64,000 bases of DNA, taken from NCBI GenBank assembly GCA_039621445.1, contig CP154954.1, positions 60,509,858 to 60,573,857 on the forward strand, given 5' to 3'. Positions 1 through 10,400 of this stretch are shown piece by piece. Within the stretch, counting starts at the first letter, position 1. Every line of letters starts with the position of its first letter. The DNA is from Euglena gracilis. Its lineage: Eukaryota; Euglenida; Euglenophyceae; Euglenales. A program made the translations under genes and the position numbers. The notes below the pieces were generated by a model that did not search any database, was not told the DNA's origin, and saw only the letters and a program-made list of their open reading frames with translations.

Positions 1-65
1 CACGCGTAGGTACACGCACGCACGCACGCACACATACCCACACACTCAAACTGCACATACCCCAG

Positions 66-253
66 GGTGCGACGGCGTGCTGAGGCGGCTGGTGCAGATG
101 CAGAGGGGCAAGGCCCATGCCGGCCGGCCGGCCTTCGCGTCCTACTGCCAGGCGTACCACGAGCTGTTCACGGACCTGGACATGGCCCGCCGCACTACAG
201 CACAGCTGAGATTGGCGGCGGATGCGGAGGTCCGCCAACTCAAGACCAATCCG
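66..253 (+). CDS. Internal exon of an unrecognised protein
   Basis: A GC-rich open stretch follows a CCCCAG acceptor ending at 65 and reads through about 60 codons in one frame. The peptide is rich in Arg, Ala, Gln and Leu (for example RRLVQMQRGKAH and AADAEVRQLK), which suggests a helical or coiled-coil segment. The 3' border is unclear because the reading runs into a G homopolymer near 253. It could be the end of an upstream gene or an early exon of the TLDc gene downstream. I do not recognise the family. Confidence 0.4.
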
Positions 254-1116
254 GGGGGGGGGGGGTTGATATCCGCAGTTTTCCGCAAGTTCCACATTTT
301 TCCGCAGCCCTTTTTCGTGTTTTTTTTCCCCCCCCGTTTTCCTCCCTCGTACAAATTTGAACTGGAAGGTGCAATGTGTCCTGGCCAGTCCTCAGATGGT
401 TTACAAGGGAAAACAAGTGTTATTTTCGTAGAACAGGAATTTTCAATTTCTGCCAAATTCTGCATTTTTTTGGCCATTTTGGCGGTGTTGGCCTTTGTGC
501 CGTTTTTTTTTTTTTTGAGCTTGGTAAGACGACCTGGGGACATAATTTGAAACGGGTTCTTCGAAGCAACTCATAAATCATTTTGAAATGATTCTGGTTG
601 GCACTGAGAGCCGACGGATCATCTGTGATCTTGTGGCGTTTCACACTCTCTCTAAATAGCAAGAGGCATACCAGTGTTGCCCATTGTTTTGCACGAAAGC
701 TTGTTGGCCAGATGTTACCTCAGCAGATGCTCTTTGCATTGCTCCAAACAAAGCGCATCTACGGTGGGAAACAGCCAATTATATTTCTTAACGTACAAGC
801 CCAATTATGCTTGACAACGTTGGGGTCTCAACTGCAAGGTGGCCAGTCTCGCAGCAATCAAACATTCTTAGCGGTTCTTTTTCACATAAGTGCACTGAAA
901 TTCTTGAGGGCCTCCTGGTGCCAATGTCCCCTCTCACAAGTACGCTTTCATGCTTCGATTGCGGATGCACCTAAATGAAATTTTTTGTTGATTTGGTTCG
1001 AAAGGTTCAATTTTCTCTTTCTGCGCTTCACAAGAGAGGGCTTTCAACAAATCAAACACACGTTCTGCTGCCCTTCGGTGGAAAGGAACCAGAAGGTGTG
1101 GTGTTTGCTTTCACAG
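254..1116. other. Intronic or intergenic, no gene seen
   Basis: AT-rich sequence with T and C homopolymers at 305-340 and 505-516. Both strands have only short stop-limited reading frames without exon-like codon use. Confidence 0.4.
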
Positions 1117-1146
1117 GTTGTTGACCTCGAGGTTTTTTTCTCCAGT

Positions 1147-1226
1147 ATGGCAGCATTCATTGGGTATGAGGATCCTGAAACCTTGAGGAGCGCAGTCACA
1201 GCCGGATGTGAGCTCGAGGACACAAA
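1147..1226 (+). CDS. Candidate first exon, unknown protein (possibly TLDc gene N-terminus)
   Basis: ATG at 1147 lies one base after a strong pyrimidine-rich acceptor (TTTTTTTCTCCAG, ending 1145), as expected for a spliced-leader trans-splice site directly before a start codon. The frame reads MAAFIGYEDPETLRSAV and runs to a GTGTGT donor at 1227, leaving phase 2. An alternative is an internal exon starting at 1117 after a TTTCACAG acceptor in the same frame. It may be the start of the TLDc gene at 5.1-13 kb, but the exons that would link them were not found. Confidence 0.35.
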
Positions 1227-1963
1227 GTGTGTTTGTGGCTTGTGCTGGATTCCCTTTTGACCTGAGTTGCATATGATCGTCAAGAACCAACACTGTTAGC
1301 TAATGTTCATCCGCAATCGTTCTTGCATTCTGTTGTACTCCCAGCCATCATTAACACCTGCAGTGTTGACATTTCTTGGAGGCATATTTGCATTTAATGC
1401 AATGAAAAGGATGGCATTCTGGTGGGAGCAACCCCTGTAGCTCATTGCAGCTCGTTGTTGTGCGCTTTGCATGGGATTTCTCAAGCCGAAGGACAATGTG
1501 CCCATAGGGTGCTAGCCTGCTGGTGTAGTCAACCACCTTGAGGCTTTTTGCAAAACAACAATTTTTTTTAAAAAGGAGTTAAAAAAAACGATCAAAACTG
1601 GTGTTTTTGATCTTTTTGGGGGGGTGCTGACCCCAAGAATTTTGCTAAAAATTCCAGTCCGACGAGCTGGCCTCAAACTTTATTCCGTTGGATTTCACAT
1701 CCGGCTGGGTGCCCCCCCCCGGGGGGGGGGGGGGCTCAGGGACCCTCTGGTGTGATTCCCTCCAATGTGCACTTCCCAGCGATGTGCGACTTGTCAGTTT
1801 CTTCTTCTGCCACCTCGCACGCGCTGTTGTGTTGGTGCATGCCAACAGGCGCGGGGCGTCTCTCCCCCCTGCACTGCAGGGCGGTGGCGGTGGCTGCCCT
1901 GGCCCGCATTGTGATGGGCACATTCCATGGGCTGACAGGGTGGCAAGCACCCATGGCACATGG

Positions 1964-2060
1964 CATGACTGGGGCGTGACTGGGCGTGACCCGGAGCGTG
2001 ACTGGCGCGTGACTAGCACGTGATGGGGCGTGACTGGGGCGTGACTCGGGCATGACTGGG
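1964..2060. repeat. Short GTGACTGGG-type minisatellite
   Basis: About eight imperfect copies of a 9-11 bp unit with core GCGTGACTGG follow each other. No coding role is apparent. Confidence 0.7.
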
Positions 2061-2587
2061 TCATCACGACCAAGGGCACGAGTGGAAATGTCCCCTGATT
2101 CTTTTGGCATGGCCACCGTGTGTCAATGCCGTCCCGCAAACCGATGGTTGTGTGGGCTTTGTCTGGGTGTGACTGGGTTTGGGTATGAGATTCGGGGTGG
2201 CTCCGGGTGCTTGGGGGCGGCTGCAGGCCCTCACCACCGCCGCTTACCTGGGGGACCGGCACCCCCTGGCCCTGCAGGCATGGGTGTTGCGGCATTGGCC
2301 CCCTCTCCACTTCAAACGCAAGTCAATGTTGTAATATTGTGGGCTGGTGATTGATTTAACGCAACGTTTATGTGTGTTGGCAGCAGGAATTTGGCAACTG
2401 CGCCCAACCAGGATTGTGTGAACATTTGCCCCAAAATATAAGCTACCCTCACTTTAAGCAACCCACATGTAGAAGCAACTTTTGGCCGGTTAATCAAAAA
2501 CAATGATATCTTTTTTTGTGGAGTTGCAATTCTTATGTGTAGAAGAATACCAGGCGCACTTGAATGGCAGAAAACGGTTATCCAGGC

Positions 2588-2989
2588 CATGCTTGTGCTT
2601 ACCGACGGGGGGGGGGTGCTATAGGGTGGCTGCCCCTAGCAGGCACACCCCCCCCGGGGGGGTCCAGGGGGGACCCAGAAAATTTTCATGAAAATGGCCT
2701 TTTCCGGGTCCCCGGCGCCAGGGTCGGAGGGGGGTGCCTGCTAGGGGCAGGCACCCCCCAAAACCCTACCCCCCCCCCCCCGGGGGGGTCCGGGGAGACC
2801 CAGAAAATTTTCATGAAAATGGTCTTTTCCGGGCCGAAGGCGCCGGGGTCGGAGGGGGGTGCCTGCTAGGGGAAGGCACCCCCCAAAACCCTACCCCCCC
2901 GGGGGGGGGTCGGATCGGCGCCATAGGGTGCCTGCCCCTAGCACCCCCCCCCGTGGGGTGGGGTAGGCACCCGACTAAGCACAAGCCTG
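2588..2989. mobile_element. hAT-like MITE with perfect 8-bp target-site duplication
   Basis: The element begins CATGCTTGTGCTTA and ends with TAAGCACAAGCCTG, an inverted repeat with one mismatch. It is flanked on both sides by the identical octamer ATCCAGGC (2580-2587 and 2990-2997). The interior holds repeated segments with G/C runs and the phrase GCCCCTAGCAGGCAC. A related copy lies at 29566-29869. An 8-bp duplication and CAG-type ends are typical of the hAT superfamily. No transposase is encoded. Confidence 0.85.
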
Positions 2990-2997
2990 ATCCAGGC

Positions 2998-5105
2998 AAT
3001 TCCTCCCCTTTTTTAGAAAGGGAGTTTTCTGTGACTCAGAAAATTAGAAAGGAAAACTCTGTGCGATATTTTCAATTTCATCAAAGACCAGGCTTCTGTT
3101 TTTCACTTGGAATGCCCTCCGGACCCTCGGGGCCAGACCCCCAGGGGGTGGGGGTCCAGAGCCAGAGGCGTGGGTGGGTGTAGAAGCGCCGAAATTTTTT
3201 GGGGCAATGCCCGTAGACGGCCCAATTTTTTGGGGGGGCCACACGCTGAGCTGGGCGGGGTGGCCCTAAATAGGAAGCCTCGCAAGTAGAACTTGGGATG
3301 ATGGACTTTTTTCCGGAGTGAGTGATTGGGGTTTGGCTCCGAACCTCTCCCCGTGGGGGGTTTCTGATCAGCCGGAACTGGTCAAGGGTGGCCCACCAGG
3401 TGCGGGGATTTTTCGGGTAAATTGGCCGAAATCCATTTATTTTGAGCCGTTTTGGTGTGAGCGGCCAGGGGGGCTGGTGTCAAAGGCAGGGAGTCCCTCA
3501 GAATCATGCCACGAATCATCACAAATCATATAACCAGCATAAACGTGAGAGTCTTCCAAAAAGTACAAATTGCCATGAACAAGCGCGAATGACAAAGAAC
3601 AACCAGAACAATTATGAATGCCATTGTGTCCTATCCTGAACGCGTACCTCAAAAAAATGGCTTTTATTTCAAGGATGAATTTCCCTTAAAGGGAAACAGA
3701 CGTGGGCAAGAGGTGCTCATTACCCTGCTAAAGGCCAAGGTGATTTGGACAAACCACCACCTGGTGAAATGTGGTCTCTAACCCACGGTTCTGAACAATA
3801 TGATGGCGCTCTCCCCGGGGACGTCACACATGACCAGCGTAACCTCACATGTCACATCAAAAATGACCTATTTTCCTATTTTTAGAAATTTTACTGTCCG
3901 GAAGATCCAATAGGAATTTATCACACATTTTTGACAATTTTCGTTCCTAATCTGGGTCCAAATTCCTATGAGGAGGCGGGTACCAAGGAGGACCGCAGAA
4001 ACAAGATAAAAAGGATTCTGATTGCCCATAATGGCCAATAATGGCCCAATGATGGTAGACATGATTGGCAGCTGGCCAAAATGGACAAAAAAAATAGATG
4101 GAAACATCCCAAAGTTCCAAAAAACCAAAAAAAATAGAGCGGCCGACAATGTCAAATGCATTTGAGCTTAACCCTGGCACCTGCACCATCCATCTGTTTA
4201 AATTTGTTAGCGAAATTCTGCAAATTTGTGATCGAAATCTTGCAAAAAGTTAAATGCCCGAAAATACCATAAATTTGTATTAAGTGTGTATTACTGCTTT
4301 TTGTGCAAGAAAAGTGAGAAACCAGGACGTTTTTCTTGGAAGCATGAATTAATCACGAGTAATCATGAATAATCGCAAATAATCACGAATCAGAATCGAG
4401 GGTCGTCAGCACGAATTTGTGGGACTCACTGGTTTTGTTTTGAGAGTGGAACGGTTTGGGTGAGTCAGACACATTGAAACAAACATGCGAACAGGCACGC
4501 ATGCCACACATCATGCATTGGCACAGCCCAACCAACCGGTTGCATACCCCTCAGGCCCGGCAATACCTCCACCCCTCATTTGCTGCCCCGTCCCACGTGG
4601 GTTTTCTTTCCGGTTTGCCCAAAGCCGATGTCATATGCTGCCTTTCACTCTGATGTGGCAGAAACACACGATGATGGTTTTTGTTTCAGAGCGTGTCAGA
4701 TAGCGTCAGAATAAGTATTTAATAAGTATTTTATTTATTATTTAATAAGTATTTAGTAAGTATTTAGTAAGTATTTTTTTGTTTTTTCCCCTCTGCGTTT
4801 TGCAAATCATGCATTTTCGGAACGTTTTTAACAGTTGGATATGTCGGGCAGAATTCATCTCGAGATTGAGCAGATATTCCCGGATGTTTGCATTCATATA
4901 AAAGCGTCTCCGCTTCAAAATATTCCCAAATAAGACAGAACAAAGAATTGTAATAAAGCAGAACAATATACAGAACATACATTTAAAATGTAAAAACAAA
5001 TTGAAATATAAAAAAGCAAAGCGAAAATATAAAACAAAACAGAACACAATTGTATTGCGCATTTGTTCCGCGGGGCGGCGCCAGAAATGAAGCCCCGCGC
5101 CCCAG
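2998..5105. other. No gene recognised; repeat-rich
   Basis: Mixed G/C runs, a stretch of AATCACGAAT-like repeats (4340-4400) and ATAAGTATTTA repeats (4705-4775). I see no exon with convincing borders. Confidence 0.4.
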
Positions 5106-5258
5106 TCCCTCAGCCCCGCCGTGGCCGCCGCGCTGGCCCTCGCGCTGCCGCAGTGGACGGAGCCGGCGACGCGGGCCCACGGTGCCACGCCGCGGCCGCA
5201 CTGCCTCGACGTCCGGCGGCCCCCCAGGGGGGACTGGCGGCCGGGCCGTTGGTCCGAG
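5106..5258 (+). CDS. TLDc gene, exon upstream of the domain
   Basis: Follows a CGCGCCCCAG acceptor and ends GAG before a GTCAGA donor, phase 0 at both ends. Its 51 residues are Ala-, Pro- and Arg-rich with high GC at third positions. It joins in frame to the next exon as RWSE/KVPSR. Confidence 0.6.
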
Positions 5259-7408
5259 GTCAGAGGGACCTGGGGCGTGCCGGCTGTGGGTCAAGTGGGC
5301 GTCAGCTCCCGGCGGTGTGTCTGTCTGCGGCGGGCTGACCTGTCATTTCTGAAATGAAGTCGCACGCACACCAAGGTGCTTGCAGCACGAATGTGGCGGC
5401 GAACTGGTAATGGGAAACGTGTCTCGCGAATGTCGCATGTGTTTGTCCCGAGGGTTTTTTTCCTGAGGGCATTCCTCGGAGAAGGTCCCGTCTCGACTGC
5501 TGTTCGACCTGCAACGCGATGGGCGCAGCATCAACAGCCTGGTTCACAATGTTGTGGGCTACGCCGGTATGCATTTTCCCTTCCCCTGGGAATATGCGTG
5601 TGAGTGGGACGCCAACGTCGAGTGCCGATGGCCTCCTGTAAATGCAGTGTGAGGGACCACCACATTTCCCCCATGACCTTGTGGGAAAGTGCAGCATCAG
5701 ATGGTTTCAGATCCCCCCATGGGGGGGGGCTCATGGCCAAAAGTGCGTGGGCCATGCTTCTGCTTAAGGGTTCACAGTACCCCCCCCCTCCTGGGGGCTC
5801 GACTGCAGCTTGTCCAAATTTGGCTAGTGGAAATAGTGGAAATCCTAGTGGACCTGGGGGGCAGGGTTCGATATAAGGAGGGCGTACATGGTTTAGGTGG
5901 GGGGGGTGTCCCCCCCACCCCCCCCCCCCTCCTGGCCCGCAGGGGGGGGTCCGGACCACCCCCCCCCCACCTGCCAGGGGGGTCCGGACCGACCCTCGGG
6001 GACCCCCCCAAAAAGGGTCATTTTTTTCCTCCGGCGCTTCGCGACGAAATTTTTTTGCATTTTTGGCACATTTTTGCCCAAAAAGTGCCCAAAATGGCAC
6101 TTTTGGTCGTTTTGGGGGGTCAAAAAATTTTCGGTCACCCTGACCGCGCACCTGTTTAGGTGGGGGGGGGGTGTCCCCCCCACCCCCCCCCCCCCCTGGC
6201 CCGCAGGGGGGGGTCCGGACCACCCCCCCCCCTGTCCTTATATCGAACCCTGCTGGGGGGGGGGGGTCCGCTAGCAGGGCTAGCTACTGGGATTTTTTTT
6301 TCCAGAGACCGGTGTGCAGCGCTGAAATTTTCTGAACCCCCAAAACCTGCCAAAAATGCCCATTTTTTGACCATTTTTGGGGTTTTTTTTTGCAACACAA
6401 ACCGCCAAAAAAGGAAAACAGTGAATTCATTTGCACCTCGGCATGCAGCGCTGGAGGGAAAAAGGAACCCCCAGACCCCCCCTTGGGGAGAGGGTGGGGT
6501 GGCTAGCAGCCTTTTTCCAGCGTCTAGCTAAATGGCTAGCCACTGGTGCGACCCCATCAGGTGGATATTTGAGCAACACCCTGGCCTGGGCCGTCAGCCA
6601 AGGCATTTGTGGTGCCGCCAACCAGAAGCTCGGAATGGAAGCCCATTTTTTGGGGGACTTTTTGGAGCACAACCAAGCAACCCTTGGGAGTCTCGGAGGG
6701 CCCGAGAGTGCCTGGGCAGGCAGGCAGGCACCATCCCCCCCCCCTTCGGGTCGGTGCTTTGGCCAAACACCCTGTGGGGGATGCCTAGGAAGACACTGCA
6801 AGGCACCCAGATTCGACCCCAGCCCCCAAGTGCCAACAAAAGCCTGAAAAGACCCTTTCCAGGACAATTGGTGCCCACAGCCAGGCAGGCAACCCCCCCC
6901 CCCCGTTTGGTCACATTGAACCTATCGACGGGCGGCTGAAATGTGCGGTGTCGATCGTTTTGCTTCTGCAGTTCCGCAATGACGAATTACACCCGCAACT
7001 TGGCCACGGCCCCAGCCCCCCCCCCCCCCAGGGATCAGCCGCTGGGCAGGTGGGGACCCCGCCCACCCCCGGTCTTAAGAAAATATTAATCCCTGATTAG
7101 GTCCATTGTCCGCCTTCCATGTGCCCGCGGCATCAGAAAAAAATCCTTCCTCCACAGGGCCCATGCTGCTGTTCGTGTCCACCGCGGCGGGGGACGTCTT
7201 CGGGGCGTACGTCCCGGTGCCCTGGACGGAGAGTGCAGGTCCGTGGGCCGTGTGTCTGCCTCCCCTGCGCTGCGCGCCACCCGGGCTTTTCCTTTCGCAA
7301 TGGGGTGGCCAAAATGATTTGAACCTGCACCGAAATGCGTATTGCCATTTGGCGACAAGGTTGACCAGAAATGTCTCACCCCACCCACAAGGGCAAGAGT
7401 CCAGCAAA

Positions 7409-7448
<40 letters not shown>

Positions 7449-10400
7449 CCAGCCAGCCAGCTGCTTTGTTTGATTTTTTTTTCAAATCAAAAGCCACCAG
7501 CCCCGAGCTGAAACTCTCCTCTCGGGATTGACTGACATAAAGTTAGGTCCAGCTCATTCCAGGCAAACGTCTTCCGAGACAAAGTATTGGACTGGTTAAA
7601 ATGACATTTTCAAGGGCTTGGGGTGGAGAGTGTTTCTTGGGAATTCGCAACACATCTGGGGGAGTGTGTTGTTGTTGTTGATTTATTTGTCATCCCCCCG
7701 GACCCGCAGTCAGGGGACTCCAAGGGAAGCCGAAGGTAACTTTACGCCCAGGGCCTACGGGGATCCCCGAAACCCTATGGGTCATGGTTGGGGGGGGGGG
7801 GCTTCTTTTTTGAAAGAAGTTCGCATCCCGAGGGGGGTGGATATGGGCAGGCAACGGGGCAGGGCACTTTGGACCCCGGCGGCGAAGGCACCGGGGCCTG
7901 GAAATGGCTATTTCCAAAAGGGACAACTTCTTGGTGGGCAGCCACCGGGGCCAAAACCAACCTCCTGGGGTGTCCCTGCTGTGGGCAAGCACGTCCCATA
8001 GGGCACCCCCGGGGTTGGTGAAAAGAAGCCGGGTGTCGCCCCCCTCCCCACCCTCTTGGTGGGAGGGTCAAACGGGGGGGGGGGGGGCTGCCAGCACCTG
8101 TTTCCAGCTAGCTGGTTTGACCCAGGTGCTTAAGAATCCTCTTTTCCCCAGCAATTTTTTCCTGCTGGCTGGGATAATTGTCTGTTTCCTGAGTAGTTTA
8201 AGAAAAACCTGGCCCTGAATAAAACCATTTTTGTAGTCGACCTCTAACGATTCCCCTTTGCGGCATGCTGCATCTGTTTGTGTGAAGCCGTCTGCTCTCC
8301 CACTTGCAAATATGTTCCTTGGAATTAAAAGGTTTGGGTTTCAAAACCCTGGCCGCCGTTTTCTGAGCACCGCCATTTTTTGCAGATTTCCAGGGCAATA
8401 GTGATTGCTTCCTATTTACGTCCTGCCATCTTGCTTGCCACCACTGCACCTTTCGTCACCGTGAATGTGAACCCCCACCATTTGCAATCCCCTTGCCGAC
8501 CAACCAAAGGACGACTATTGCCCTCCCCCTTGTATGGATTATTTGTATTTTCCCTGGACAGGTTCTGCTGGAAAATGACTTAGGCTTAAATTTTTTTCAA
8601 CCTTTCGTCTTTTTGGCATTCTTTTGGATTATCCAGTTTTGTACGTTTGAATTCAGGTTTGGCAAAATACTCAAAAAACATGTTTTTTTGACAGGAAAAA
8701 AAAAGGATATTAAGTCCAATTTGCATTCACTATCTGCAAAAAAGGACAAATTTTTCCAACCTCTAAAAACCGAGGAAAGAAAACAAAAAATGAATTTGTG
8801 TACCACATTCAAAATATGCCCTTGATTTCGCCAAATTGGCACCTTCATGGGTAAAATGCATAAAAATTGCCAGAAAAATCGGAAGATGAGAAGATTGAGT
8901 AACATCAGCCACAACGACTGCCCCAAGCCTTCTCGCGTTTTTTTGAAGGTCCTTTTCCTTTTTTCCTTTGCTGTTATTTTGGCTTATTTTTGATTTCCCA
9001 CATTAATCTTGACCATCAACCCTGCCACGAAGAATTCCAGGCTGTAACAGTCCTCCATCCAACGTTCAATCGGATGCCTGGGTGAATGACCCAGCAGCTT
9101 TCAAAGAAAGGACATGGGTGGATGGATTGATGGATTGGTGGACAGACAGACGGATAAATGCAGAAGTCCATGAATGTACGCATATGGACATCTGATCGCA
9201 CAAGTAGCTGGTACGGAGGTGCTGTGACAAAAAGAAAGAGGGACCTTCTTTGCCACTGTTAGTCGTAGTCCCCGATTCCGGTCACAAGAACCAAAGTTTC
9301 TTCCCCGGCGAGAGGTATGGTTTTTGTGATGAACAATGTTCCAGAAAGGCATCTGAAGACACAATCCTTGGTTTACAGCGGCCTGTCGGATGCAGCTCAG
9401 ACGTGCAGTAGCATGCCGGGCAGAAGATGCCAGATTGCAACGAAGCCCACACTACGCTTCATCCCAACGGTGGGCAGCAAGGGCAACTACATGTATTTCA
9501 ACGCCACGCTGAAGAGCAAGGTGTGGGGGCTGTCCCTGCGAATGAAGCACGAGCACAGGACCGCCCAGCCAGCAACGAGAGAAGAGACTTGCACTTTTTC
9601 CCCATGAGCAAATCAGGCGTTGTGCGGCAATTGCTGGCGTTTTTGGCGTTTTTTCCCATGTCGCCAGGAGTGGAAAAACGACCCTGACCGTTGCTTCCCA
9701 TTATCTGGACCATTTTGGCAACCGCACGGAGTGATTTTGCAATTGTTCGCTGTGTTTTTTGCGGGCTTAACATTAATTCCTTGTCTGTTTGAAAAGCAAA
9801 TCTACGTATTTTCCGTTCCATATCTCTGGTCTCTGAACCATATTTGGTCTAACGTAATTTGCATCCCCCCCAAACATAAACCCCAAATAAAATCCCCCAA
9901 ATACCCCCCCCCCTTATGAACCCCCCCGGGGGCTTTGATTTGGCGACCGACTATAAAAGCTATCCTCCAGGGAAGCGCCGCCAGGAAAAATTCCGAAAGT
10001 TTGCCAGTTTCTGAGGTTAGAGGCCAATGAAATGACATTGACAATTTTGGTCCAAAAAAGGTCGCCAGCTGGAGTTTTGCCTAAAAATGGTGAATTTTGG
10101 GCAACATGCGGGCATAATTGTTAACGAAAACATGCATGTTTTTGGTTATGAAAGATTGATTTCCCCCCCCAAATACAACCCGCTCCCAAATATAAGGCCT
10201 CCATTCAAACCTTGTTTTATCAGGTGAACTTCTGAGATCGTTTTTTTTGCATATAGTCAGTGTTGATGAAGAAAGAACCACTTGCAGGCAGCAGATTTTA
10301 TTTGAATTTTGTGAGTTGATGGTTTGTCATGATTTGCCATCGTGTTGCTTTCCACTTCCACTGCTTTGCAACATTCGTCACAGGAGAAGCATCTGGAGAA

